Shown here one piece after another: positions 1-7,161 of a stretch of DNA of 18,249 nucleotides (the first letter of the stretch is position 1; each line of letters begins with the position of its first letter). This stretch comes from an uncultured Haemophilus sp. (GTDB lineage: Bacteria; Pseudomonadota; Gammaproteobacteria; Enterobacterales; Pasteurellaceae). The stretch is from the NCBI RefSeq assembly GCF_937976265.1, contig NZ_CALJRX010000014.1, forward strand, positions 1-18,249, given 5' to 3'. A model generated the notes under the pieces. It was not told the origin of the DNA. It did not search any database and worked only from the letters and a program-made list of their open reading frames with translations. A program made the translations under genes and the position numbers.

Positions 1-740
1 GAAACCGCTTATTACGTTGTGTAATTTGTATTTTAGTGGTTTTTGTGGCGTTGGTGTATTTTTCTAATGATATTTATCATTTTGTCGCCGCACCTTTAAC
101 GGCAGTCATGCCAAAGGGCGCAACGATGATTGCAACCAATATTCAAACGCCATTCTTTACGCCAATTAAATTAACCGCGATTGTTGCGGTGTTTATTTCG
201 GTGCCTTATTTGCTTTATCAAATTTGGGCGTTTGTTGCACCAGCACTGTATCAACATGAAAAACGTTTAATTTATCCGTTATTATTTTCCAGTATAGTTT
301 TATTCTATTGCGGTGTGATATTTGCTTATTATATCGTTTTCCCTTTTGTGTTTAGTTTCTTTACCCAAACCGCACCAGAAGGAGTGGCTATCGCCACAGA
401 TATCAGTAGTTACCTTGATTTTGCGCTAGCATTATTCTTGGCTTTCGGTATGAGCTTTGAAATACCCGTTGCCATTATTTTGCTTTGCTGGACAGGTGTT
501 ACAACCACGGAAGCATTAGCTGCAAAACGCCCTTATATTATTGTGGGAGCATTCTTTGTTGGCATGATCTTAACGCCACCAGACGTGTTCTCTCAAACTT
601 TACTTGCTGTACCAATGTATCTTCTCTTTGAATTAGGCTTGTTAGTTGCACGTTTCTATCAACCAAAAGATGATGAAGAAGAGATAAATGATGAGGAAAG
701 TGCGGTAGAAAATCAGGCTGATTTGAATCACAAAGATTAA
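1..740 (+). CDS. tatC: Sec-independent protein translocase subunit TatC (5' partial)
   Basis: TatC is the polytopic inner-membrane receptor of the twin-arginine pathway; with TatB it binds signal peptides of folded proteins. The frame is open from base 3, before any start codon, and the N-terminus (about 20 residues compared with E. coli TatC) lies outside the window. Conserved stretches visible are FFTPIKLT, the YQIWAFVAPALY segment, FPFVFSFF, TAPEGV near a periplasmic loop, RPYIIVGAFFVGM and LTPPDVFSQTLLA. Several hydrophobic membrane spans alternate with short loops, followed by an acidic cytoplasmic tail rich in D and E that carries a USS. A GTG at 36 is only an internal codon. tatA and tatB would be expected just upstream. 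Identification is by strong similarity to known TatC. Confidence 0.97.
   Translation, partial: NRLLRCVICILVVFVALVYFSNDIYHFVAAPLTAVMPKGATMIATNIQTPFFTPIKLTAIVAVFISVPYLLYQIWAFVAPALYQHEKRLIYPLLFSSIVLFYCGVIFAYYIVFPFVFSFFTQTAPEGVAIATDISSYLDFALALFLAFGMSFEIPVAIILLCWTGVTTTEALAAKRPYIIVGAFFVGMILTPPDVFSQTLLAVPMYLLFELGLLVARFYQPKDDEEEINDEESAVENQADLNHKD
698..706 (+). repeat. DNA uptake signal sequence (USS) in tatC
   Basis: Exact AAGTGCGGT followed by AGAAAAT, within the codons for the acidic tail of TatC (residues ESAV). Confidence 0.85.
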
Positions 741-744
741 GAAA

Positions 745-770
745 ATGGGCGTAGGTGATACGCCCTTTTA
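745..770 (+). terminator. Hairpin terminator between tatC and hemB
   Basis: GGGCGTA (747-753) and TACGCCC (759-765) form a perfect 7-bp stem with a 5-nt loop, followed by TTTTA. The T-run is short, and the hemB start lies only 31 nt beyond the stem. With no promoter visible in that gap, the hairpin may be only a partial terminator that lets some transcription through to hemB. Confidence 0.7.
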
Positions 771-796
771 ACATCATAAAAACAGGAAATATTATT

Positions 797-1819
797 ATGA
801 CTCAACAAATTTTAGGTGGTTTCCCAACCCGTCGTCTTCGTCGTTTACGTAAGCATGATTTTAGTCGCCGTTTAGTGGCAGAAAATACCTTAACAGCTAA
901 TGATTTAATTTATCCGGTATTTATCATTGAAGGTGAAAATCATCGAGAGCCAGTGCCTTCTATGCCTAAAGTTGAGCGTTTAACCATCGATCAATTATTA
1001 ATTGAAGCAGGTCTTTTGGTGAAATATGGTGTGCCAGTGATCGCATTATTCCCTGTGGTTGAGCAAGAGAAGAAATCTTTAATGGCAGATGAAGCGTTTA
1101 ACCCGAATGGTTTGGTACAGCGTGCAGTAAAAGCATTGAAAGCCACGTATCCAGAATTAGGCGTATTAACTGATGTGGCGCTTGATCCTTATACTATTCA
1201 TGGACAAGATGGCATCATTGATGAAGAAGGCTATGTCTTAAACGATATCACGACAGATATTCTGATCAAACAAGCGCTTTCTCATGCTGAAGCAGGTGCA
1301 GATGTTGTGGCACCGAGTGATATGATGGATGGGCGTATTGGTCGTATTCGTCAGGCATTGGAAGAGAATGGCCATATCAATACACAAATTATGGCGTATT
1401 CCGCAAAATATGCGTCTAATTATTATGGTCCATTCCGTGATGCGGTCGGTTCTGCGGGCAATCTGAAAGGTGGCGATAAGAAAACTTACCAACTTGATCC
1501 GGCAAATGGTAATGAAGGCTTGCAAGAAGTCGCACTTGATTTACAAGAAGGTGCGGATATGGTGATGGTAAAACCAGGCATGCCATATTTAGATATGGTA
1601 TATCGCGTGAAAGAGTATTTCGGCGTGCCAACTTTTGCTTACCAAGTTTCTGGCGAATATGCGATGCATATGGCGGCCATTCAAAATGGTTGGTTAAAAG
1701 AAAAAGAATGTATTATGGAATCCTTGCTTTGCTTCAAACGTGCTGGTGCAGATGGCATTTTGACGTATTTTGCGAAGCAAGTCGCTGAATGGCTTTACTT
1801 AGAAGGTAAAAATAAATAA
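797..1819 (+). CDS. hemB: Delta-aminolevulinic acid dehydratase (porphobilinogen synthase)
   Basis: HemB condenses two 5-aminolevulinate molecules into porphobilinogen in the cytosol, the second committed step of haem synthesis. The 340-residue product is full length. The two active-site lysines are visible: K204 in YSAKYAS and K259 (Schiff base) in MVKPGMPYLD. The metal-site segment at residues 126-139 reads DVALDPYTIHGQDG, so the three zinc-binding cysteines of classical enzymes are replaced by A128, D130 and D138; this is the pattern of the Mg-dependent Pseudomonas-type enzymes. The ATG at 797 was chosen because AGGA (785-788) precedes it and the conserved N-terminus begins there; an in-frame ATG at 755 lies inside the tatC terminator hairpin. 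Probably transcribed from upstream of or within the tat operon. Confidence 0.96.
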   Translation: MTQQILGGFPTRRLRRLRKHDFSRRLVAENTLTANDLIYPVFIIEGENHREPVPSMPKVERLTIDQLLIEAGLLVKYGVPVIALFPVVEQEKKSLMADEAFNPNGLVQRAVKALKATYPELGVLTDVALDPYTIHGQDGIIDEEGYVLNDITTDILIKQALSHAEAGADVVAPSDMMDGRIGRIRQALEENGHINTQIMAYSAKYASNYYGPFRDAVGSAGNLKGGDKKTYQLDPANGNEGLQEVALDLQEGADMVMVKPGMPYLDMVYRVKEYFGVPTFAYQVSGEYAMHMAAIQNGWLKEKECIMESLLCFKRAGADGILTYFAKQVAEWLYLEGKNK

Positions 1820-1873
1820 GCACTTTTTAGTTGAAGCGCTAATTTGGGTGCTAATTTTAGATATTATCTAATG

Positions 1874-1910
1874 AAAACGAGAAAATATTAAATATTTCCT
1901 CGTTTTTTAT
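1874..1910 (+). terminator. Intrinsic terminator after hemB
   Basis: AAAACGAG (1874-1881) pairs with CTCGTTTT (1899-1906); one mismatch and a further inner A/T stem lead to a tiny loop near 1889-1891. The stem runs into a T-rich tract (TTTTTTATTTTTT). Confidence 0.85.
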
Positions 1911-1940
1911 TTTTTCTTCATTTTTTCTATAAAAAAACTA

Positions 1941-1970
1941 TTGCCTAGTTGATTTTTCTATTGTTATATT
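1941..1970 (+). promoter_or_regulatory. Putative sigma70 promoter of gdhA
   Basis: TTGCCT (1941-1946), an 18-bp spacer, and TATATT (1965-1970) preceded by TG at 1962-1963, which makes an extended -10. Predicted transcription start is about 1977, giving a leader of about 75 nt before gdhA. Prediction from sequence only. Confidence 0.55.
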
Positions 1971-2051
1971 GATGGCACACCACAACAAGACGGTGATAAA
2001 TAAAATAACATTACACACATCATATAAACTCACTACTAGAAGGAAAATCCT

Positions 2052-3401
2052 ATGTCAGCAGTAGCATCATTAGACGCATTTCTTGAAAAAGTGGCTCAAC
2101 GTGACGGCCACCAACCTGAATTTTTACAAGCCGTTCGTGAAGTTTTCACGTCAATCTGGCCTTTCTTGGAAGCAAACCCTAAATACCGTTCAGAAGCTTT
2201 ATTAGAGCGTTTAGTTGAGCCAGAGCGTGCAATCCAATTCCGTGTGGCATGGACTGATGATAAAGGCCAAGTTCAAGTAAACCGTGCTTTCCGCGTGCAA
2301 TTCAACAGTGCAATTGGTCCTTTTAAAGGTGGTATGCGTTTTCATCCATCCGTTAACTTATCAATCTTAAAATTCTTAGGTTTTGAACAGATCTTTAAAA
2401 ATGCCTTAACTACCTTGCCAATGGGCGGTGCGAAAGGGGGCTCAGACTTTGATCCTAAAGGAAAATCAGATGCTGAAGTGATGCGTTTCTGCCAAGCGTT
2501 AATGGCTGAATTGTATCGTCATGTTGGCCCAGATACCGATGTGCCTGCCGGTGATATTGGTGTAGGTGGTCGTGAAGTAGGCTATCTTGCAGGCTATATG
2601 AAAAAATTATCAAACCAAGCTGCTTGTGTGTTTACGGGGCGTGGTCTTTCATTCGGTGGAAGTTTAATTCGCCCAGAAGCAACAGGGTACGGATTGGTTT
2701 ATTTTGCCCAAGCAATGCTTGCAGAGAAAGGGGATAGCTTCCAAGGTAAAACGGTTTTAGTTTCCGGTTCGGGTAACGTGGCGCAATATGCCATTGAAAA
2801 AGCGATGGCGCTCGGTGCGAAAGTCGTCACCTGTTCTGACTCAGCCGGTTATGTGTATTTGCCTGAAGGTTTTGACCGCGAAAAATTAGCTGCGTTATTA
2901 GAACTCAAAAACGTAAAACGTGGTCGCGTGAAAGAATTTGCGGAACAGTTTGGTTTGCAATATGTCGCGGGTAAACGCCCGTGGGAAGTGAAAGCTGATA
3001 TTGCACTTCCTTGCGCAACCCAAAACGAATTAGAGATTTCAGACGCTAAAGCTCTAATTGCAAATGGCGTGAAATTAGTTGCTGAAGGCGCCAATATGCC
3101 AACAACTATTGAAGCAACAGAGGCATTCTTAACGGCTGGTGTATTATTTGGCCCAGGTAAAGCGGCTAATGCAGGTGGTGTTGCAACATCAGGCTTAGAA
3201 ATGGCGCAAAGCTCACAACGTTTATACTGGACAGCAGAAGAAGTGGATAAACAGCTTCATCGTATCATGTTAGATATTCATACAAACTGTAAAAAATATG
3301 GCACTGTCGCTGGTCAAGCGAACATCAACTATGTTGTCGGGGCAAATGTAGCAGGCTTTGTGAAAGTGGCTGATGCAATGTTGGCGCAAGGGGTTTATTA
3401 A
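2052..3401 (+). CDS. gdhA: NADP-specific glutamate dehydrogenase
   Basis: GdhA catalyses reductive amination of 2-oxoglutarate with ammonium and NADPH to give glutamate, a main ammonia-assimilation route; the enzyme is a cytosolic hexamer. The 449-residue length matches the E. coli protein (447). Visible motifs: GPFKGGMRFHPSV around residue 90-101, the catalytic-lysine signature LPMGGAKGGSDFDPKG with K128, the aspartate motif PAGDIGVGGREVGYL (D168), and the Rossmann dinucleotide fold with SGSGNVAQYA (238-247) followed by CSDSAG, consistent with NADP preference. The C-terminus ADAMLAQGVY is nearly identical to the E. coli end. The ATG follows a good SD, AAGGAAAA at 2041-2048. Monocistronic, with its own promoter and terminator. 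Confidence 0.98.
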   Translation: MSAVASLDAFLEKVAQRDGHQPEFLQAVREVFTSIWPFLEANPKYRSEALLERLVEPERAIQFRVAWTDDKGQVQVNRAFRVQFNSAIGPFKGGMRFHPSVNLSILKFLGFEQIFKNALTTLPMGGAKGGSDFDPKGKSDAEVMRFCQALMAELYRHVGPDTDVPAGDIGVGGREVGYLAGYMKKLSNQAACVFTGRGLSFGGSLIRPEATGYGLVYFAQAMLAEKGDSFQGKTVLVSGSGNVAQYAIEKAMALGAKVVTCSDSAGYVYLPEGFDREKLAALLELKNVKRGRVKEFAEQFGLQYVAGKRPWEVKADIALPCATQNELEISDAKALIANGVKLVAEGANMPTTIEATEAFLTAGVLFGPGKAANAGGVATSGLEMAQSSQRLYWTAEEVDKQLHRIMLDIHTNCKKYGTVAGQANINYVVGANVAGFVKVADAMLAQGVY

Positions 3402-3422
3402 TCCAATAAATGAATGAAAATT

Positions 3423-3458
3423 TGGCCGCACTTTGTGATGAAGTGCGGTCATTTTTTA
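3423..3458 (+). terminator. Terminator after gdhA built from an inverted USS pair
   Basis: CCGCACTT (3426-3433) pairs with AAGTGCGG (3441-3448), extended by G3425-T3449, G3424-C3450 and T3423-A3451; the loop is 7 nt and the stem is followed by ATTTTTT. The right arm is an exact USS, AAGTGCGGT (3441-3449), with its A/T extension. The left arm on the minus strand is AAGTGCGGC, one base off. Confidence 0.9.
3441..3449 (+). repeat. USS forming the right arm of the gdhA terminator
   Basis: Exact AAGTGCGGT followed by CATTTTTTATG, which fits the A/T-rich extended USS pattern. Confidence 0.9.
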
Positions 3459-3491
3459 TGGTGAATTATTCAGTTGAAATAGGCGATCATC

Positions 3492-3519
3492 TTGCTTTTT
3501 TGCTCAAAAAGTGTAAAAT
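3492..3519 (+). promoter_or_regulatory. Putative promoter of the rpsP-rimM-trmD-rplS operon
   Basis: TTGCTT (3492-3497), a 16-bp spacer, TAAAAT (3514-3519). It would start transcription near 3526 and give a leader of about 100 nt that contains the hairpin at 3562-3594. Confidence 0.55.
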
Positions 3520-3561
3520 CTTCAGGCTTTTTGTCTATATATACAGAGAAAAAAGTAAGCT

Positions 3562-3594
3562 ATATTCTTAAATCACTTTCGAGTTTGAGAATAT
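3562..3594 (+). promoter_or_regulatory. Hairpin in the rpsP leader
   Basis: ATATTCT (3562-3568) and AGAATAT (3588-3594) pair perfectly. Inner pairs include ACT (3575-3577) with AGT (3582-3584) around a TTCG loop (3578-3581). TCTTTT follows directly, so the hairpin could be a weak attenuator or a protein-binding leader structure. Function unproven. Confidence 0.4.
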
Positions 3595-3626
3595 TCTTTT
3601 AGTAATTAAACATTTAGAGGAAGGTT

Positions 3627-3872
3627 ATGGTAACCATTCGTTTATCTCGTGGCGGAGCTAAAAAACGCCCATTTTATCAAATCGTAGTAACTGACAGTCG
3701 TTCACCACGTGACGGTCGTTTCATTGAGCGTGTAGGTTTCTTCAACCCAATCGCACAAGGTAACGCAGAGCGTCTTCGTGTTGATCTTGAGCGTGTAAAC
3801 CACTGGGTTGCTCAAGGTGCTTCACTTTCAGACCGTGTTGCGACTTTGGTAAAAGAAGCTCAAAAAGCATAA
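3627..3872 (+). CDS. rpsP: 30S ribosomal protein S16
   Basis: S16 is an early-binding small-subunit protein needed for 16S rRNA folding. The 81-residue product has the typical N-terminus MVTIRLSRGGAKKRPFYQIV and the segment DGRFIERVGFFNP, and matches the usual length (82 in E. coli). The SD GAGGAAGG at 3617-3624 precedes the ATG. First gene of the conserved rpsP-rimM-trmD-rplS operon. Confidence 0.98.
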   Translation: MVTIRLSRGGAKKRPFYQIVVTDSRSPRDGRFIERVGFFNPIAQGNAERLRVDLERVNHWVAQGASLSDRVATLVKEAQKA

Positions 3873-3916
3873 TCTCGCTTTTTAATTTAGTTCTTAAACT
3901 AAGATAGGTGAAAAAT

Positions 3917-4444
3917 ATGGAACAACAACGTATTGAAGTTGTGGGCAAATTAGGCTCAACCTACGGTATCCGTGGGTGGTTACGTATTTATTCATCAACA
4001 GAACAAGCTGAAAGCATTTTTGATTATCAACCTTGGTTTTTAAAAATCAAAGGTGAATGGCAGCCAACAGAATTAGAAAACTGGCGCCATCATAATCACG
4101 AAATCATCGTTAAATTAAAAGGCGTTGATGATCGTGAAGCCGCACAAATTTTAGCAAATGTTGAAATTGGTGTGGATTTATCTGTTTTCCCTGAACTGGA
4201 AGAAGGCGATTATTACTGGCACGATTTAATCGGTTGTTCAGTCGTCAACCTAGAAGGTTATACAATGGGAACGGTAACAGAGATGATGGAAACCGGTTCT
4301 AATGATGTGTTAGTGGTGAAAGCCAATACCAAAGATGCTTTTGGAAAACAAGAGCGGTTAATTCCGTTTTTGTATGAACAAGTAGTTAAAAGAGTCGATC
4401 TCACCACGAAAACAATTGAAGTGGATTGGGACGCTGGTTTCTAA
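3917..4444 (+). CDS. rimM: Ribosome maturation factor RimM (16S rRNA processing)
   Basis: RimM binds S19 and free 30S subunits and assists maturation of the 16S 3' domain. The 175-residue product shows an N-terminal RimM barrel domain (VVGKLGSTYGIRGWLRIYS, about residues 8-26) and a C-terminal PRC-barrel domain (YYWHDLIGCSVVN around 97-109, then LIPFLYEQVVKRVDL). The ATG at 3917 was chosen; an in-frame GTG at 3908 overlaps the apparent SD TAGG (3905-3908) and is less likely. Lies between rpsP and trmD, as in most Gammaproteobacteria. Confidence 0.96.
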   Translation: MEQQRIEVVGKLGSTYGIRGWLRIYSSTEQAESIFDYQPWFLKIKGEWQPTELENWRHHNHEIIVKLKGVDDREAAQILANVEIGVDLSVFPELEEGDYYWHDLIGCSVVNLEGYTMGTVTEMMETGSNDVLVVKANTKDAFGKQERLIPFLYEQVVKRVDLTTKTIEVDWDAGF

Positions 4445-4481
4445 TCTCAAGTATGCACAAACGTAATGTAGTAGGCTTTTT

Positions 4482-5222
4482 ATGTGGATAGGGGTGATTT
4501 CATTATTCCCCGAAATGTTTAAAGCGATTACGGAATTTGGGGTTACAGGTAGAGCCGTAAAACATAATCTTCTGCAAGTAGAATGTTGGAATCCAAGAGA
4601 TTTTACATTCGACAAGCATAAAACCGTGGATGACCGTCCTTATGGTGGTGGTCCGGGAATGCTGATGATGGTGCAACCTTTACGGGATGCCATTCATGCT
4701 GCGAAAGCAGCGGCAGGAGAAGGCGCAAAGGTCATTTACCTTTCGCCACAAGGACGTAAACTCGATCAAAGCGGCGTAACGGAACTTGCTCAAAATCAGA
4801 AATTGATTTTGGTCTGTGGACGTTACGAAGGTATTGATGAGCGATTGATTCAAACTGAAATCGATGAAGAATGGTCAATTGGCGATTACGTTCTGACCGG
4901 AGGGGAATTGCCGGCAATGACATTAATTGATGCTGTTGCGCGTTTTATTCCCGGTGTATTAGGCAAGCAAGCCTCCGCAGAAGAAGATTCTTTTGCAGAC
5001 GGTTTATTAGATTGCCCGCATTACACCAGACCGGAAGTGTTAGAAGGATTAACTGTACCCCCCGTGCTGATGTCGGGACATCACGAAGAAATTCGGAAAT
5101 GGCGATTAAAACAATCGCTACAAAGAACGTGGCTCCGACGCCCTGAGCTCTTAGAAGGCCTAGCTCTGACTGACGAACAACGTAAACTGTTAAAAGAGGC
5201 GCAAGCCGAGCATAACAGTTAG
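4482..5222 (+). CDS. trmD: tRNA (guanine-37-N1)-methyltransferase
   Basis: TrmD uses S-adenosylmethionine to make m1G37 in tRNAs reading CCN, CUN and CGG, which prevents +1 frameshifting. The 246-residue protein shows the SPOUT trefoil-knot elements: SPQGRKLDQ (88-96), CGRYEGIDER (112-121) and WSIGDYVLTGGELP (131-144). Catalytic D169 is in EEDSFADG and R154 in VARFIPGVLG, both at E. coli numbering. The C-terminal domain ends in a basic/acidic helix. SD TAGG (4472-4475) lies 6 nt before the ATG. Third gene of the operon. Confidence 0.98.
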   Translation: MWIGVISLFPEMFKAITEFGVTGRAVKHNLLQVECWNPRDFTFDKHKTVDDRPYGGGPGMLMMVQPLRDAIHAAKAAAGEGAKVIYLSPQGRKLDQSGVTELAQNQKLILVCGRYEGIDERLIQTEIDEEWSIGDYVLTGGELPAMTLIDAVARFIPGVLGKQASAEEDSFADGLLDCPHYTRPEVLEGLTVPPVLMSGHHEEIRKWRLKQSLQRTWLRRPELLEGLALTDEQRKLLKEAQAEHNS

Positions 5223-5258
5223 TTTCAGTTACATCTAGGATCAATAAAGGATCAAACA

Positions 5259-5609
5259 ATGTCTAACATTATCAAACAACTTGAACAAGAACAATTAAAA
5301 CAAAACGTACCTAGCTTCCGCCCAGGTGATACTTTAGAAGTTAAAGTATGGGTAGTTGAAGGTAGCAAACGTCGTTTGCAAGCATTCGAAGGCGTGGTTA
5401 TTGCAATTCGTAACCGTGGTTTGCATTCAGCATTCACTTTACGTAAAATTTCTAACGGTGTAGGTGTTGAGCGTGTATTCCAAACTCACTCACCAGTTGT
5501 AGATTCAATCACTGTTAAACGTAAAGGTGCAGTACGTAAAGCTAAACTTTACTACTTACGTGAACGTTCAGGTAAATCTGCTCGTATTAAAGAGCGTTTG
5601 GGCGAATAA
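5259..5609 (+). CDS. rplS: 50S ribosomal protein L19
   Basis: L19 sits at the 30S-50S interface near bridges B6 and B8. The 116-residue product contains the family signatures FRPGDTLEVKVWVVEGSKRR, FEGVVIAIRNRG and the basic C-terminal region KLYYLRERSGKSARIKERL. SD AAAGGA (5246-5251) precedes the ATG. Last gene of the translation operon, 36 nt after trmD and directly followed by a strong terminator. Confidence 0.98.
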   Translation: MSNIIKQLEQEQLKQNVPSFRPGDTLEVKVWVVEGSKRRLQAFEGVVIAIRNRGLHSAFTLRKISNGVGVERVFQTHSPVVDSITVKRKGAVRKAKLYYLRERSGKSARIKERLGE

Positions 5610-5620
5610 TTCGCAAAATA

Positions 5621-5649
5621 AAAAAGGCTTGGTTTTCCAAGCCTTTTTT
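5621..5649. terminator. Bidirectional terminator between rplS and rho
   Basis: AAAAAGGCTTGG (5621-5632), TTTT loop, CCAAGCCTTTTT (5637-5648). The A-run before and the T-run after the GC core let it work for rplS on the plus strand and for rho on the minus strand, which converge here. Confidence 0.92.
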
Positions 5650-5655
5650 GTTTTT

Positions 5656-5664
5656 AAGTGCGGT
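5656..5664 (+). repeat. USS at the rho 3' end
   Basis: Exact AAGTGCGGT followed by CAAATTAAG, in the short gap between the rplS/rho terminator and the rho stop codon. Confidence 0.88.
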
Positions 5665-5668
5665 CAAA

Positions 5669-6931
5669 TTAAGACCGCTTCATAATTTCAAAAAACTCAT
5701 CGTTGGTTTTTGCCACCATAAGTTTGTCGATGAGGAATTCCATCGCTTCCACTTCACCCATTGGGTTAAGGATTTTGCGCAGAATCCACATTTTTTGTAA
5801 TTCATCTGGTGTGGTAAGTAAGTCTTCTTTACGCGTACCAGAACGGTTGAAGTCGATCGCAGGGAATACACGTTTTTCTGCAATTTTGCGAGAAAGGTGC
5901 AATTCCATGTTACCGGTACCTTTAAATTCTTCAAAGATAACCTCATCCATTTTTGAACCGGTATCTACAAGTGCGGTTGCAATAATGGTTAAACTACCAC
6001 CTTCTTCTACGTTACGTGCTGCGCCAAAGAAACGTTTTGGACGATGTAAAGCATTTGCATCCACACCACCGGAAAGAATTTTACCGGATGCTGGTGTCAC
6101 GGTATTGTAAGCACGAGCTAAACGCGTGATAGAGTCGAGTAAAATCACCACATCTTTTTTGTGCTCAACAGAACGTTTTGCTTTCTCGATAACCATTTCT
6201 GCCACTTGAACGTGACGAGCGGCGGGTTCATCAAAGGTTGAGGCAATCACTTCACCTTTTACTGAACGTTGCATTTCCGTTACTTCTTCTGGGCGCTCAT
6301 CGATTAAAAGTACAATAAGTTCACATTCAGGGTAGTTGTGCGTGATGCTTTGTGCAATATTTTGTAGCAACATGGTTTTACCGGCTTTTGGTGGAGCAAC
6401 GATAAGACCACGTTGGCCTTTACCAATCGGAGACGCTAAATCCAAAATACGCGCGGTTAAATCTTCAGTTGAGCCATTACCACGTTCCATTCTTAAACGA
6501 GAATTTGCGTGTAATGGGGTTAAGTTTTCGAAAAGGATTTTGCTACGAGAGACTTCTGGTTTGTCATCGTTGACTTGGTCGACTTTTAAAAGTGCAAAAT
6601 AACGTTCGCCTTCTTTTGGTGGGCGGATTTTGCCTTCGATTTTATCACCAGTTTGTAGATTGAAACGACGAATTTGACTTGGAGAAACGTAGATGTCATC
6701 AGGACCAGCAAGGTAGGAACTGTCTGCGGAGCGTAAGAAACCGAAACCATCGGGTAAAATCTCTAACACGCCGCCGCCAAAAATATCTTCACCGCTCTTG
6801 GCGTGCTGTTTCAAAATAGCAAAAACAATATCTTGTTTACGTAAACGGGCAAGATTTTCTAAACCCATTTGTTCTTCGCCAAGTTTCACAAGATCAGAAA
6901 CAGGCGTATTTTTAAGTTCTGTAAGATGCAT
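5669..6931 (-). CDS. rho: Transcription termination factor Rho
   Basis: Rho is a hexameric RNA-dependent ATPase/helicase that ends transcription of untranslated RNA. The 420-residue product aligns over its whole length with E. coli Rho (419). N-terminal helix domain (about 1-47), cold-shock RNA-binding domain with DGFGFLR (61-67), Walker A GLIVAPPKAGKT (175-186), Walker B VVILLDS (261-267), and the Q-loop/R-loop region AYNTVTPASGKILSGGVDAN. The start at 6931 (MHLTELKNTP) matches the family; an in-frame ATG at 7021 lies upstream of the predicted -10 and is rejected. No clear SD precedes the chosen ATG. Carries one USS in the coding region. Confidence 0.97.
   Translation of the reverse strand: MHLTELKNTPVSDLVKLGEEQMGLENLARLRKQDIVFAILKQHAKSGEDIFGGGVLEILPDGFGFLRSADSSYLAGPDDIYVSPSQIRRFNLQTGDKIEGKIRPPKEGERYFALLKVDQVNDDKPEVSRSKILFENLTPLHANSRLRMERGNGSTEDLTARILDLASPIGKGQRGLIVAPPKAGKTMLLQNIAQSITHNYPECELIVLLIDERPEEVTEMQRSVKGEVIASTFDEPAARHVQVAEMVIEKAKRSVEHKKDVVILLDSITRLARAYNTVTPASGKILSGGVDANALHRPKRFFGAARNVEEGGSLTIIATALVDTGSKMDEVIFEEFKGTGNMELHLSRKIAEKRVFPAIDFNRSGTRKEDLLTTPDELQKMWILRKILNPMGEVEAMEFLIDKLMVAKTNDEFFEIMKRS
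5969..5977 (+). repeat. USS inside rho
   Basis: Exact AAGTGCGGT on the strand opposite to rho, within the codons for TALVDTGSK. Confidence 0.85.
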
Positions 6932-7011
6932 AATTAATAATGTTAGAACGAATAAGAGTTGATAATACTGAAATGTTTGAATGGTGGGCAATGCCCTTAA
7001 GAATGGTGCGT

Positions 7012-7040
7012 AAATTACCACTAAAATGCAGTACTGTCTA
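7012..7040 (-). promoter_or_regulatory. Putative rho promoter
   Basis: Read on the minus strand: TAGACA (7040-7035), 17-bp spacer, TAATTT (7017-7012) preceded by TGG, an extended -10. Transcription would start near 7005 and give a leader of about 75 nt. The leader contains a small GGGC-ATT-GCCC hairpin and ends without an obvious SD, which could suit autoregulation of rho. Confidence 0.5.
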
Positions 7041-7091
7041 GTTTTTGTTAGAAAAAACAGGGTAAAATAACAGGCTATGAAGAGATTATTA

Positions 7092-7120
7092 TTGCATGTT
7101 GATTAATTATGCGTGATAAT
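7092..7120 (+). promoter_or_regulatory. Putative argH promoter
   Basis: TTGCAT (7092-7097), 17-bp spacer, GATAAT (7115-7120); predicted start near 7127, leader about 35 nt. Two ArgR-like boxes overlap the spacer, the -10 element and the start point. Confidence 0.6.
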
Positions 7121-7136
7121 TGAATAATTAATCGAT
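7098..7136 (+). promoter_or_regulatory. Candidate double ArgR operator (two ARG boxes)
   Basis: Two 18-bp sites match the ARG-box core TGAAT-N4-ATTCA imperfectly. Box 1 (7098-7115) has the core TGATT-AATT-ATGCG. Box 2 (7119-7136) has the core TGAAT-AATT-AATCG. They are separated by 3 bp, 21 bp centre to centre, the spacing known for tandem ARG boxes that bind one ArgR hexamer. Box 1 fills the promoter spacer and box 2 begins at the -10 element, so arginine-dependent repression of argH is the likely outcome (inference). Confidence 0.5.
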
Positions 7137-7161
7137 TTTGAAGTTAAAAGAAGGATAACCT

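Noticed and set aside
755..796. Upstream ATG for hemB
   Set aside because: It lies within the tatC terminator hairpin, has no SD, and the added residues do not belong to the HemB family.
6932..7021. In-frame 30-residue N-terminal extension of Rho
   Set aside because: The conserved Rho N-terminus starts at 6931, and the upstream ATG lies before the predicted promoter -10 element and transcription start.
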